Below are positions 18,192-27,386 of a DNA stretch of 64,000 nt, one piece after another; position 1 is the first letter of the stretch, and each line of letters starts with the position of its first letter. A program made the translations under genes and the position numbers. The stretch spans positions 54,090-118,089 of the forward strand of contig CANJXI010000002.1 in NCBI GenBank assembly GCA_947478785.1. The letters run 5' to 3'. The stretch comes from Caulobacteraceae bacterium (GTDB taxonomy: Bacteria > Pseudomonadota > Alphaproteobacteria > Caulobacterales > Caulobacteraceae). The notes beneath the pieces were generated by a model that had not been told where the DNA came from, did not search any database, and saw only the letters and a list, made by a program, of their open reading frames with translations.

Positions 18192-19135
18192 TGGCCGTTC
18201 TCGTCATCGCCGACCACGACAACGCGACGCTCAAGGACAATACCCACAAGACGGTGACCGCCGCCCTGGGCCTGTCCAAGGACATCGACATCCTGGTTGC
18301 CGGTCAGGGCGCCAAGGCCGTGGCCGACGCCGCGGCCAAGATCTCGGGCGTCCGCAAGGTTCTGCTGGCCGAGAGCGCCGAGCTGGGCCAGGGCCTGGCC
18401 GAGGCCATGCAGGGCCTCGTCGTGCCGCTCATGGCCAACTATGACGCGGTGCTGACGCCGGCGACCTCGCAGGGCAAGAACTTCAGCCCCCGGATCGCCG
18501 CGGCGCTGGACGTGGCCCAGATCTCCGAGATCGTCGAAGTGGTCTCCGCCGACACCTTCGTGCGGCCGATCTACGCCGGCAACGCGCTCGAGACCGTGCA
18601 GTCCTCCGACGGCAAGAAGGTCATCACCGTCCGCCCCACCGTCTTCCAGGCGGCGGCGGAAGGCGGCTCGGCCAGCGTGGAATCGATCCCCGCCGCCGCA
18701 GCCCCGGCCAAGACGCACTTCGTCGACCAGCAGCTGGTGAAGTCGGCGCGTCCCGAACTCTCGGGCGCCAAGATCGTGGTCTCCGGCGGCCGGGCCCTCG
18801 GCTCGTCCGAGGAATTCCACAAGGTGATCGAGCCGTTGGCCGACAAGCTGGGGGCCGCCGTCGGCGCCTCGCGCGCGGCCGTGGACGCGGGCTACGCGCC
18901 CAACGACTATCAGGTCGGCCAGACCGGCAAGGTGGTCGCGCCCGAACTCTACATCGCCATCGGCATCTCCGGCGCCATCCAGCACCTGGCCGGGATGAAG
19001 GATTCCAAGATCATCGTGGCGATCAACAAGGACGCCGACGCACCGATCTTCCAGGTCGCCGACTACGGGCTGGTGGCCGACTACAAGACCGCCGTCCCCG
19101 AACTCATGGACGCCCTGACCGCCGCCGGAAAATAG
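18191..19135 (+). CDS. etfA: electron transfer flavoprotein alpha subunit
   Basis: The 314-residue protein starts at GTG inside TAGTG, translationally coupled to etfB. The C-terminal FAD-binding domain is clear: V-S-G-G-R-A-L-G near 197-204, [29 protein letters not shown] and N-K-D-A-D-A-P-I-F. It serves the acyl-CoA dehydrogenases of beta-oxidation, one of which is encoded at 46240-47559. A bidirectional terminator follows. Confidence 0.97.
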   Translation: MAVLVIADHDNATLKDNTHKTVTAALGLSKDIDILVAGQGAKAVADAAAKISGVRKVLLAESAELGQGLAEAMQGLVVPLMANYDAVLTPATSQGKNFSPRIAAALDVAQISEIVEVVSADTFVRPIYAGNALETVQSSDGKKVITVRPTVFQAAAEGGSASVESIPAAAAPAKTHFVDQQLVKSARPELSGAKIVVSGGRALGSSEEFHKVIEPLADKLGAAVGASRAAVDAGYAPNDYQVGQTGKVVAPELYIAIGISGAIQHLAGMKDSKIIVAINKDADAPIFQVADYGLVADYKTAVPELMDALTAAGK

Positions 19136-19160
19136 ACGCCGGCCGACGGGACAAAAAAAG

Positions 19161-19189
19161 AGGGGCGGTCCCGCGAGGGGCCGCCCCTT
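19161..19189. terminator. bidirectional Rho-independent terminator
   Basis: AGGGGCGG and CCGCCCCT arms enclose a short G+C loop, with A7 to the left and TTT to the right. It lies between the etfA stop and the end of the opposing frameshifted gene, and can end transcription from both sides. Confidence 0.75.
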
Positions 19190-19202
19190 TCCGTGTCAGG
19201 GT

Positions 19203-19561
19203 CTAACGAACGCCCAGGCTGGGATTCTGGGCGGCCATGACCGGCGCGGAACCGAAGGTCAGGGTGACGGTGCGGCCGGTCAGCGCCGCCGGAACCTGGG
19301 CGACGGGCATCCGGCGCAGCGCCTGATCGACGGCCCGGTCGACAGCCAGATCGCCGGTCGAGTCGAAGCGCACGCCGTTCAGCCGAGCGACGCCTGCACC
19401 TTGAGCGGGTTGGAGAGGTGCACGTGGGCGGCCGAGAGCCGCGCGTCGGCCTGGGCGGCGACCTGGGCCAGATAGGCCCGGTCGATGCCGTTGGCGTCCG
19501 CCCGGGCCGCGATAGGGCTCAGCAGAAGGCCGGCCGCGCTCAGGATGAGAAGCGTCTTCAT
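19203..19561 (-). pseudogene. frameshifted periplasmic protein (TonB-C-like)
   Basis: A gene reads well in two frames. The first part (19379-19561) gives 60 residues: a signal peptide cut near A-R-A-D, then a mature start ending at a TGA. Moving one frame at about 19385 restores a good continuation (R-L-N-G-V-R-F-D-S-T-G-D-L-A-V-D ... A-L-R-R-M-P) to a stop at 19203-19205. The joined 118-residue product resembles the small secreted proteins with a TonB-C-like domain common in Caulobacterales. A single-base indel, or a sequencing error, explains the break. It starts 126 bases from the divergent LysR gene and ends at the terminator at 19161-19189. Confidence 0.7.
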
Positions 19562-19656
19562 GGTCTATATCCTTGAAAGGGTTTCAGAAGTTCGCGGCGC
19601 CGTTGCTGAAGATGTAGGTCGATGGAGACCGGGGCGCGAACGATAGGTTTTGCACT

Positions 19657-19681
19657 AGGTTGTTACCTGCGCTAACAACCT
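19657..19681. promoter_or_regulatory. 9-bp-arm palindrome, probable LysR operator
   Basis: AGGTTGTTA-N7-TAACAACCT is a perfect inverted repeat containing the T-N11-A LysR motif (GTTA-N7-TAAC). It lies against the start of the LysR gene and about 95 bases from the start of the divergent frameshifted gene, the standard arrangement for a LysR protein that controls a divergent target and itself. Confidence 0.7.
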
Positions 19682-19686
19682 TGGCC

Positions 19687-20589
19687 GTGAGCCGCCTGCC
19701 CGCCTTCTTCGCCCTTCGCGCCCTGGAGGCGGCCGCGCGCCACCGAAGCTACAGCCGTGCCGCCGAGGAACTGGCCGTCACCCATGGGGCGATCAGCCAG
19801 CAGATCGGCAAGCTGGAGGCCGAACTGGGCGCGCGGCTGTTCCGCCGCCAGGGCAACAGCATGATCCCGACGCCGGCCGCCGAACGCCTGGCGCGAGAGG
19901 TATGCGCCGCTCAGGATATCCTGCAGGCGGCGGTGGCGGTTTTCACGGAGTCGGCCGACTGCGACCCGCTGGTGGTCAGCATCGATCCGCAGTTCGGGGC
20001 CCGCTGGCTGCCGGCGCGCCTGCCCAGGCTGCTGGCCGACCCGGCCGGGGCGAACCTGGACTTCCGCGTCGAGGCTCGGACCGCCGACTTCGTCACCGAC
20101 GGGGTGGACATGGGCGTCCGCTATGGCCGGGGCGGCGACCAGGGCGTGGAGAAGGCCTTCCTGTTCCGCGAAAGCCTGTTTCCCATCTGCAGCCCGGCGC
20201 TGGCCGCCGAACTGGCGATCAGCACGCCCCAGGACCTGCTGCGCGCCCCGCTGCTGCGCCACAGCCACCGGCCCTGGAGACTGTGGTTCTCGGGCTTCGG
20301 CCTGGAGGAGCCTGTGCTGAGCGGCCCCGAGTTCGACGACAGCCTGATGATCCAGGAAGCCGCCGCCCTCGGCATGGGGGTGGCGCTCGGCCGCTCCAGC
20401 CTGGCCGAGCAGGACCTAGCCAGCGGGCGGCTCGTGCGGCTGCTGCCGGAGGCGGTGGAGAACGACTTCGCCTTCTATCTCGCCTGGCGCGCCGACAGCC
20501 CGAAACTGCGCCGCATCCACGCGCTCCGCGACTGGCTGTTGGCCGAGGTCGCGGCCGATCCGGGTGGCTCCGCCGCGCAGATATGCTAG
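19687..20589 (+). CDS. LysR family regulator, GcvA-like
   Basis: The 300-residue protein follows the GcvA/AmpR branch: R-L-P-A-F-F-A-L-R-A-L-E-A-A-A-R-H at the start, a winged HTH with A-V-T-H-G-A-I-S-Q-Q-I-G-K-L-E, then the effector domain with S-I-D-P-Q-F-G-A-R-W-L-P. The start is placed at GTG 19687 because upstream TTG codons at 19660 and 19681 fall within or at the edge of the operator palindrome; 19681 remains possible. It probably controls the divergent gene, now frameshifted. Confidence 0.88.
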   Translation: MSRLPAFFALRALEAAARHRSYSRAAEELAVTHGAISQQIGKLEAELGARLFRRQGNSMIPTPAAERLAREVCAAQDILQAAVAVFTESADCDPLVVSIDPQFGARWLPARLPRLLADPAGANLDFRVEARTADFVTDGVDMGVRYGRGGDQGVEKAFLFRESLFPICSPALAAELAISTPQDLLRAPLLRHSHRPWRLWFSGFGLEEPVLSGPEFDDSLMIQEAAALGMGVALGRSSLAEQDLASGRLVRLLPEAVENDFAFYLAWRADSPKLRRIHALRDWLLAEVAADPGGSAAQIC

Positions 20590-20610
20590 CCCGCGAGGCA
20601 AACACTTACG

Positions 20611-20624
20611 TTGCGGCGCAGCAA
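20611..20624. promoter_or_regulatory. TGC-rich near-palindrome upstream of 3-hydroxybutyryl-CoA dehydrogenase
   Basis: TTGCGGCGCAGCAA is palindromic except for one symmetric pair of positions. It lies about 90 bases before the dehydrogenase start and is similar in content to the TGC-rich elements at the sRNA promoter (771-783, 888-900). Whether the same regulator binds both cannot be decided here. Confidence 0.3.
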
Positions 20625-20715
20625 AAGCCTTGCGGCCTTATGCCGCCCCTATGTTAGAAAGCCGTCACAAAAAGTAGGACCGCGGGCGACGCGGCCGCAT
20701 TGAGGCCTTGCTGGA

Positions 20716-21594
20716 ATGAATCAGATCAAGTCGGTCGGCGTCATTGGCGCTGGCCAGATGGGCACGGGCATTGCCCATGTTGCGGCGCTCGCCGGCTACG
20801 ACGTGCTGCTGCACGACGTCAGCCAGGACCGCATCGACGCGGGCCTGGCCCTGATCGAGCGCAACATGAGCCGCCAGGTGGTGCGCGGCATCATCGACCA
20901 GGACGCGATGGATTCAGGCCTGAAGCGCGTCAAGGGCGCGCCGGAGCTGCAGACCATCGGCCAGACGGACCTGGCCATCGAGGCGGCCACCGAGAACGAA
21001 GAGACCAAGAAGGCGATCTTCAAGGCGCTCGGCCCGCATCTTTCGGACCGCACCCTGCTGGCCTCCAACACCTCGTCGATCTCGATCACCCGGCTGGCGT
21101 CGGTGACCGACCGGCCCGACCGGTTCATCGGCCTGCACTTCATGAACCCCGTGCCGCTGATGAAGCTGGTGGAGATCATCCGGGGCATCGCCACGGGCCC
21201 CGACACCTACGAACTGGCCGTGAACTTCGCCAAGTCGCTGGGCAAGACCACGTCCAACGCCGAGGACTTCCCGGCCTTCATCGTCAACCGCATCCTGGTG
21301 CCGATGATCAACGAGGCGATCTACACCCTCTATGAGGGCGTGGGCACGGTGGACGCCATCGACACGGCCATGAAGCTGGGCGCCAACCACCCGATGGGTC
21401 CGCTGGAACTGGGCGACTTCATCGGCCTGGACACGGTGCTGTCGATCATGAACGTGCTCTACGAGGGCCTGGCGGATTCCAAGTACCGGCCCTGTCCGCT
21501 GCTCACCAAGTACGTCGAGGCCGGCTGGCTGGGCCGCAAGACCGGCCGGGGCTTCTACGACTACCGCGGCGACGTGCCGGTTCCGACCCGCTAA
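20716..21594 (+). CDS. hbd: 3-hydroxybutyryl-CoA dehydrogenase
   Basis: The 292-residue protein is a short-chain 3-hydroxyacyl-CoA dehydrogenase. The NAD-binding loop G-A-G-Q-M-G is at residues 11-16, the catalytic His is in G-L-H-F-M-N-P-V near 138, the partner Glu in L-V-E-I-I, and the C-terminal domain has the N-H-P-M-G-P-L-E-L-G-D block typical of the butyryl branch. It oxidises (S)-3-hydroxybutyryl-CoA in short-chain fatty-acid breakdown, in keeping with etfBA 1.6 kb upstream. It ends in a four-base CTAA overlap with the opposing monooxygenase stop. Confidence 0.95.
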   Translation: MNQIKSVGVIGAGQMGTGIAHVAALAGYDVLLHDVSQDRIDAGLALIERNMSRQVVRGIIDQDAMDSGLKRVKGAPELQTIGQTDLAIEAATENEETKKAIFKALGPHLSDRTLLASNTSSISITRLASVTDRPDRFIGLHFMNPVPLMKLVEIIRGIATGPDTYELAVNFAKSLGKTTSNAEDFPAFIVNRILVPMINEAIYTLYEGVGTVDAIDTAMKLGANHPMGPLELGDFIGLDTVLSIMNVLYEGLADSKYRPCPLLTKYVEAGWLGRKTGRGFYDYRGDVPVPTR

Positions 21595-23057
21595 CCCGCC
21601 GCCGGCTCCGGGTTGGAGAACGCCAGCACGCCATCTTCCAGCTTGGCGTAGCGCAGGCTCAGGAGGTCGCGCGCATAGTTCTGGTGCAGCTTCCACGGCG
21701 GGCGGGCGCCCTGCTTGGGGAAGTCCGCCATGGCCCGCTGGACATAGCCCGAGGAGAAATCGAGGAACGGTTCGCGTCCGAGCCCGGGATCGTCGTTGCG
21801 CGGCGTGACCTGGCGCATGCCCCGCGCCTTCATGTGGTCGAGCAGCCGGCATACCCAGGCGCAGGTGAGGTCGGCCTTCAGCGTCCAGGCCGCGTTGGTG
21901 TAGCCGAAGGACGAGGCGAGGTTGGGGACGCCCTCGTACATCATGCCCTTGTAGGCGAGCGTCTCGCCGGGCGCGATCGCGCGGCCGTCGACACTCAGCT
22001 GGAGCCCGTTCATCACCTGGAGGGTGAGGCCGGTGGCCGTGACGATGACGTCGGCGGGAAGTTCCGCGCCCGACTTCAGCTTGATCCCCGTTCCGGTGAA
22101 GCTCTCGATATGGTCGGTGACCACCGAGGCGCGGCCCGACTTGATAGCCTGAAAGAGATCGGCGTCGGGCACCAGGCACAGGCGCTGGTCCCAGGGATTG
22201 TAGCGCGGGGTGAAATGGGTCGCGACGTCGTAGTCGGGGCCGAGCGCCTGGCGGATCATCCCGATGATGTTGCGCTTCACGCCCTCGGGCTTTTTTCGCG
22301 CCAGCCGGAAGAACCACATGCCGAACAGCACATTGCGCCAGCGGATCAGGTTGTAGGCCAGCATCGCCGGCAGCCAGCGCTGGAGTCTGGCCGCCCAGGC
22401 GTCGTCGGCCGGCCGGGAGACCACGTAGGTCGGCGAACGCTGCAGCATGGTGACGTGGGCCGCGGTCCTGGCCATCTCCGGGACCAGGGTCACCGCCGTG
22501 GCGCCCGAGCCGATCACCACCACCCGCTTGCCGGCGTAGTCCAGGTCCGCCGGCCAGGCCTGGGGATGGACCACCTGGCCCTGGAACCGGTCGGCCCCGG
22601 GAAACGCCGGCGTGTAGCCGCCTTCATAGCTGTAGTAGCCGCCGCACAGGAAGACGAAGCCGGCGCTGAACCGCGCCGGCTGGCCTGCGCAAACCGCCTC
22701 GATCGTCCAGCGAGCGTCCTGGCTGGACCAGGCGGCGCATTTCACCTGGGTCCCAAAGCGGATGTGGCGCTCGACGCCCGCCTCCCGCGCGGCCTCGCGC
22801 ACATAGTCCAGGATCGAGGGGCCGTCGGCGATGGACTTGCCGCTGGCCCAGGGCTTGAACGAATAGCCCAGGGTGAACATGTCGCTGTCGGAGCGCACGC
22901 CGGGATAGCGGAACAGGTCCCAGGTGCCGCCGACCGCCTGGCGGCCCTCGAGGATCACAAAGCGCAAGCCGGGGCAGAGCCTCTGCAGGTGGCGCGCCGC
23001 GCCGATGCCGGACAGGCCAGCGCCCACGATGACCACGTCGAAGTGTTCGTCCGCCAT
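21591..23057 (-). CDS. flavin-containing Baeyer-Villiger monooxygenase (EthA-like)
   Basis: The 488-residue protein has an N-terminal FAD loop G-A-G-L-S-G-I-G at residues 12-19, the Baeyer-Villiger fingerprint F-x-G-x-x-x-H-x-x-x-W (F-Q-G-Q-V-V-H-P-Q-A-W near 158-168), and an NADPH loop G-S-G-A-T-A near 184. Length and G-G-T-W-D-L-F-R-Y-P-G block match the EthA group of ketone/thioamide monooxygenases. It inserts oxygen beside a ketone; the natural substrate is unknown. It is not linked to a regulator here. Confidence 0.92.
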   Translation of the reverse strand: MADEHFDVVIVGAGLSGIGAARHLQRLCPGLRFVILEGRQAVGGTWDLFRYPGVRSDSDMFTLGYSFKPWASGKSIADGPSILDYVREAAREAGVERHIRFGTQVKCAAWSSQDARWTIEAVCAGQPARFSAGFVFLCGGYYSYEGGYTPAFPGADRFQGQVVHPQAWPADLDYAGKRVVVIGSGATAVTLVPEMARTAAHVTMLQRSPTYVVSRPADDAWAARLQRWLPAMLAYNLIRWRNVLFGMWFFRLARKKPEGVKRNIIGMIRQALGPDYDVATHFTPRYNPWDQRLCLVPDADLFQAIKSGRASVVTDHIESFTGTGIKLKSGAELPADVIVTATGLTLQVMNGLQLSVDGRAIAPGETLAYKGMMYEGVPNLASSFGYTNAAWTLKADLTCAWVCRLLDHMKARGMRQVTPRNDDPGLGREPFLDFSSGYVQRAMADFPKQGARPPWKLHQNYARDLLSLRYAKLEDGVLAFSNPEPAAG

Positions 23058-23195
23058 TTCTGTACCGCCCGGGTGACCGGCTTACTTAACACCGATCACC
23101 TGAGCGGCGCCATGCCGGCGGACCCGCGGCGTTAATCCATTCGACTTTCAGCGACGGCGCATCGGATACTTGCGGGTGATTCGGATGGCGGGACC

Positions 23196-24449
23196 ATGCG
23201 ACGGCTCACCCTCGCGCTGCTCTGCGCAACCTATCTCGTCCTTTCTCTGATCGTCGCCCTGACGCTATGGCGTAATGGCGGCGGCTGGGGCGCCGGCGTG
23301 GCCGCCCTGGTTGGCGGGCTCGGCCTCTGTTTCGCCTTCCACGGGCTGATCGAGCGCGCGCTGGAGACCGGCGCGATCCGGGGCGACATCGCCACCCTGC
23401 GCGAGGCCCACGCCATCCTGCTCGACCAGGTCGAACGCCTGGACGTGCGGCTGGGCCAGGTGGCCGCGGTGGTCGCGGACGACCAGAACCGGTCCGAGGA
23501 GCTGCTGGACGAGGTCCACATGCTGGAGACCCTGGTGCAGCGGATGGGGCGCCGGCTGGAGGAGCATGGCGAGGTCTCGGCCTTCCCCACCCGCTTTGGC
23601 GGCGACGTGAAACAGTCCGACGCCCTGCTGGAGACGGTGCGGGCGGCGCTCACCGACAACCGCGTCGATCTCTACCTGCAGCCCATCGTCAACCTGCCGC
23701 AGCGCAAGACCGTCTTCTACGAGAGCTTCTCGCGGCTGCGCGACGAGACCGGCCGGGTGCTGATGCCGGCGGAATACCTGACCGTGGCCGAGCCCGGCGG
23801 GCTGATCACCGCCATCGACAACCTGCTGCTGTTCCGCTGCGTGCAGATCGTGCGGCGCCTGGCCAAGCAGAGCCGGAGGATCGGCATCTTCTGCAATGTC
23901 TCGATGGCCAGCCTGGGCGACGAGACCTTCTTCCCGCAGTTCCTGGAGCTGCTCACCGCCAACCGCGACCTGGCCGGGGCGCTGATCTTCGAGATCGGCC
24001 AGCAGGCCTTCGACGCGCGCGGCTCGGTGGAGGCCCGCAACATGGGCAAGCTCGCCGACCTCGGCTTCCGCTTCAGCGTCGACAAGGTCACCGACCTCGA
24101 CCTCGACCTGCAGGATCTCTCGCGCTCCGACGTGAAGTTCCTGAAGGTGGGCGCCGAGTTGCTGTTGTCCGAACTCACCGAGATCGACGGGCGGCTGGTG
24201 CTGAACGCGCTGCCCGACCTCGCCGCCGAGGATTTTGCTCAGCTGACCCGCCGCTACGGCGTCGATGTCATTGTCGAGAAGGTGGAGAACGAGCGCCAGG
24301 CGGTGGACATCCTCGATCTCGACATCGGCTACGGCCAGGGGCACCTGTTCGGCGAGCCCCGGGCAATCAAGGACGCGGTCCTGGCCGAGGCCGGCCCGGC
24401 GCCGGCCGTGCTCAACCCCATGGCGCTTCGCCGGGCGGCGGCCGGTTAG
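23196..24449 (+). CDS. tipF: TipF-like membrane protein with degenerate EAL domain
   Basis: The 417-residue protein has two N-terminal membrane segments (about residues 5-25 and 31-50), a coiled-coil stretch (about 60-120) and a C-terminal EAL-like domain (about 145-395). The signature is E-S-F-S-R-L rather than E-A-L-x-R, and several metal-site acids are altered, so it should bind rather than cleave cyclic di-GMP. This layout matches Caulobacter TipF, the c-di-GMP effector that marks the new pole for flagellum assembly with TipN. No flagellar genes are adjacent. The name is by architecture and is not certain. Confidence 0.8.
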   Translation: MRRLTLALLCATYLVLSLIVALTLWRNGGGWGAGVAALVGGLGLCFAFHGLIERALETGAIRGDIATLREAHAILLDQVERLDVRLGQVAAVVADDQNRSEELLDEVHMLETLVQRMGRRLEEHGEVSAFPTRFGGDVKQSDALLETVRAALTDNRVDLYLQPIVNLPQRKTVFYESFSRLRDETGRVLMPAEYLTVAEPGGLITAIDNLLLFRCVQIVRRLAKQSRRIGIFCNVSMASLGDETFFPQFLELLTANRDLAGALIFEIGQQAFDARGSVEARNMGKLADLGFRFSVDKVTDLDLDLQDLSRSDVKFLKVGAELLLSELTEIDGRLVLNALPDLAAEDFAQLTRRYGVDVIVEKVENERQAVDILDLDIGYGQGHLFGEPRAIKDAVLAEAGPAPAVLNPMALRRAAAG

Positions 24450-24486
24450 CGGACGCCGAGCGGCGGGGAGGTCGGCCGCGCCGCCC

Positions 24487-26142
24487 CTAATCCCGCCAGT
24501 CGATCAGCCCCAGCTTGGCCAGCCAGGGGATCGCCAGCTCCACCGCGAACTGACGCGGACCCGGAAATCCCTTCAGCACCTCGAGCACGGTCCGCGCCGC
24601 GCCCGAGGCGATCAGGTCGATGACCCGCTCGCACTCGGCTGGGGTGGCCCTGAGGTTGCCGAAGGCCTGATCCAACGCACCGTCCAGAGCCTGCAGGTCC
24701 CCGGGCCGGGCCGTCGTCGAGAGGGCGTCGTCCAGGGCCAGCGTGCGGGTCGCGAAGTGGGCGAAGTCGGCGAACGGATCGCCCCTCACCGGATCGGCGC
24801 GCGCCAGCGGCGCGGCGCGGGCGGCCGCTCCGCGGATCGCGGCCAGCTCGTCCAGCAGCGCCTGGTACGCGCCCGCGACGACACGCCAGTCGAAGGTGTC
24901 GCGCACGCGTTCCCGGCCCGCAGCGCCCATGCGCCGTCTCAGGTCCGGAGACCTGATGAGGTCCGCGAGGACCGTCGCGGCGCGCCCGACGTGCACCGCC
25001 GTATGCTGGGCCACCTCACCGACATACTGCTGGTAGTTCGTCGCCCCCAGGATGTGCCGCTGGAGCATGGTCACTCCCAGCGGACCGGCGGTGGCCCCAA
25101 GGGTCGGGATGAGGAAGCCATCCACGCCGTCGCGGATCGTGGAACGATAGCCGTCCCAATCGCTCGCCACGACCGGAAGCCCCGCCGCCATGGCTTCCAG
25201 CGGCGTGATGCCGAAGGTCTCCTGGATGTTGTCGACAAGGGACAGGAAGATATCCGCCGCCGCCCAAAGCTCGCCCAGCAGGTCGCGGTCGTTGCCGTCC
25301 AGGAAGTGAATTGGAAGGCCGGGGGCGTGGCGTCGGGCCGCTTCCTCATAGCGCGGGCGATCAAGGTCTCCGGGAAACCACCCAGACATGGCGAAGTGCA
25401 CGGTGACCCCGGTCTCCTCGGCGGCGCGCCACACCGCCTGGAACATCGGCTGCGGAAAGGCCTTCTCGAAGAACGACAGGCGACCCACCCACAGGACCAG
25501 GACGTCGTCGTTTCCGAGGCCGAGCTGGTCGCGGAGCCTGGCGCGGGCATCCGGACGATCGGCGAGGGCCGCAAGCCCCGGTCCATCGACCCCCAGGGGG
25601 ATGATCGGCAAGGCGGGACGAGGCGGCGGCGCGCCGCCGACCCGCTCGGCGAGATAGTCGCCCCACCCCGCGAACAGCGCCTCAATGGAGTCGCGGACGC
25701 TGGGCGAGGTGCAGATCAACGCGTCCCACGGATGGGTCGGTCCGACCTGCGCCATGGCGATGATCTGGCGCATGGCGGGGGGCCCGATCGTATGGATGAG
25801 CCCAACCAGGCTATAGGCCTGGTCCCCGACGAGGGTGCGGCGTAGCCACGCCAGGTCGTAAAGGTCCGGCGTTCCCCGCAGCAGGGCGCCGGACTCGACC
25901 GCGGCGGCCTGGTCCAGGATCCCGCGCGACGCAAACCGCGGCCCGTCGGCTTGCCCACCTCCCAACTCGCGGATCAGATCGGCTTCCTCGGCGGGCCTGG
26001 CGCTCAGCACCGTCAGGCGCTCAAACCCGCCGTGCCGGGCCAGCGCCCGGAACAGCTCAAGGTTGGCGACGTCCTTGCCGAACGGGTTGGACCGCAGCTG
26101 CAGTCCGCCGTTCGGGTGATAGATGGACAGACTTCGCGCCAT
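24487..26142 (-). CDS. glycosyltransferase family 4 protein with C-terminal extension
   Basis: The 551-residue protein is a GT-B glycosyltransferase. The nucleotide-sugar half carries V-L-V-L-W-V-G-R-L-S-F-F-E-K and the E-x7-E-type motif in E-T-F-G-I-T-P-L-E-A-M-A-A-G-L-P-V-V-A-S. Beyond the catalytic fold, about 100 residues are helical and of unknown role, longer than a usual GT4. It is the first of three minus-strand genes for surface sugar transfer. The acceptor cannot be predicted; capsule, holdfast-like polysaccharide or lipopolysaccharide are possible. Confidence 0.85.
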   Translation of the reverse strand: MARSLSIYHPNGGLQLRSNPFGKDVANLELFRALARHGGFERLTVLSARPAEEADLIRELGGGQADGPRFASRGILDQAAAVESGALLRGTPDLYDLAWLRRTLVGDQAYSLVGLIHTIGPPAMRQIIAMAQVGPTHPWDALICTSPSVRDSIEALFAGWGDYLAERVGGAPPPRPALPIIPLGVDGPGLAALADRPDARARLRDQLGLGNDDVLVLWVGRLSFFEKAFPQPMFQAVWRAAEETGVTVHFAMSGWFPGDLDRPRYEEAARRHAPGLPIHFLDGNDRDLLGELWAAADIFLSLVDNIQETFGITPLEAMAAGLPVVASDWDGYRSTIRDGVDGFLIPTLGATAGPLGVTMLQRHILGATNYQQYVGEVAQHTAVHVGRAATVLADLIRSPDLRRRMGAAGRERVRDTFDWRVVAGAYQALLDELAAIRGAAARAAPLARADPVRGDPFADFAHFATRTLALDDALSTTARPGDLQALDGALDQAFGNLRATPAECERVIDLIASGAARTVLEVLKGFPGPRQFAVELAIPWLAKLGLIDWRD

Positions 26143-26255
26143 GATTCGCCGTCAGCAGGCGACCCGATCCGGGCCAGGAGCCTAGCTAGCTTTCCCGCCG
26201 CCACCCGCGCCAGGATTTTGCGGCTGAGGCTGGTTCTCCCGCGTACGGCGGACGG

Positions 26256-27356
26256 TCAGCGCCGAGCCGCCCGCACGGCTGACGCCGCGCGCGTGAACGC
26301 CTGCGCGCCCGCCCGGTCGAAGGCCTCGGTGCTGAAGCGCTGCAGCACGCGGGCCCGGGCGGCCTCTCCCATGGCCGTGAGGTCCCCCGGCTCTGACAAC
26401 AGGGCCCGAAGAGCCTGGGCCAGCGGCCGCGGATCGCCGGGCGGAACGACCAGGCCGGTCACGCCGCTGGCGACGCTGAAGGGCATTTCGCCAACCGCCG
26501 TGACCAGCGCGGGAAGGCCTGTCTCCATGGCCTCATGGACGGCGATGCAGAGCCCTTCGCGCCGCGAGGGCTGCAGGTAGAGGTGCAGGTCCTGAAGGAC
26601 GCCGCGCGGGTTGTCGGCGAAACCCTGCAGACGCATGTTGTCGATCCCCGCGTGGGCCATGGCGGCCTCGAGCGCGCCGCGCTCGGCGCCTTCTCCGGCG
26701 ATGCGGATCTCGAACGGGACGGGCGCCCGGAAGCCCTCCGCCCGAAGGATCGCCAGGGCCTGGACCAGCAGATCGTAGCCCTTGGCCGGGTGCAGCCGGC
26801 CCAGCGACCCGAGCCGCAGGGTCTCGCCTGGCTCCCAGGGCCTGGCCTGGGGCGCGTCGGGGCGCGCCGCGAAGAGCGGCCAGGCGGCCAGGCGTTCGGA
26901 AGGCGCGCCCAGACGACGGGCGGTCAGCGCCGTCACGCTGAGGGAATCGCCGACCCACAGGGCCGACAGGCGCTGGCTCGCCCGCAGCAGCAGGGCGTTG
27001 GCCGGCTTGAGGTAGGCGTTGTGCTGCCAACTGACCACGGGAAGCCCGCGCCGCGCGCCGACCATCTGGCCCAGCAGGGTGGCGCGGGTGAGCGAGGTCC
27101 AGATCAGCTGCGCGCCGAAGTCGCGGATCCGGCCGTCCAGCCAGGCCGCGGCGGCCAGGTGGTCGCGCTCGCCGCCGGGACGAACGTGGACCGTCAGCCC
27201 GGCCGCCTCCATCGCGGCCAGCGCGCGGCCGTTGCGGCGGGTGAGGGCGAAGATCTCGATCGCCGCGCCCTGGCGCATCAGGACCCCGGCGACCGCCGGG
27301 ACCGGCGCGGCCGCGCCGCCGCCTTCGACGGAATTGATCACATAGGCGATCCGCAT
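26256..27356 (-). CDS. glycosyltransferase family 4 protein
   Basis: The 366-residue GT-B enzyme begins R-I-A-Y-V-I-N-S-V-E-G-G-G, the acceptor-domain loop of GT4 enzymes, and has L-G-S-L-G-R-L-H-P-A-K-G-Y-D near residue 190 and the donor-site P-S-R-R-E-G-L-C-I-A-V-H-E-A-M-E-T-G-L-P near 275-294. It transfers an unknown sugar from a nucleotide donor at the cytoplasmic face. It is followed by the other GT4 gene after 112 bases and preceded by the glycerophosphotransferase-like gene. Confidence 0.9.
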   Translation of the reverse strand: MRIAYVINSVEGGGAAAPVPAVAGVLMRQGAAIEIFALTRRNGRALAAMEAAGLTVHVRPGGERDHLAAAAWLDGRIRDFGAQLIWTSLTRATLLGQMVGARRGLPVVSWQHNAYLKPANALLLRASQRLSALWVGDSLSVTALTARRLGAPSERLAAWPLFAARPDAPQARPWEPGETLRLGSLGRLHPAKGYDLLVQALAILRAEGFRAPVPFEIRIAGEGAERGALEAAMAHAGIDNMRLQGFADNPRGVLQDLHLYLQPSRREGLCIAVHEAMETGLPALVTAVGEMPFSVASGVTGLVVPPGDPRPLAQALRALLSEPGDLTAMGEAARARVLQRFSTEAFDRAGAQAFTRAASAVRAARR

Positions 27357-27386
27357 CAGCCCGCCGTCGCGCCCACTGGCGCGTGA

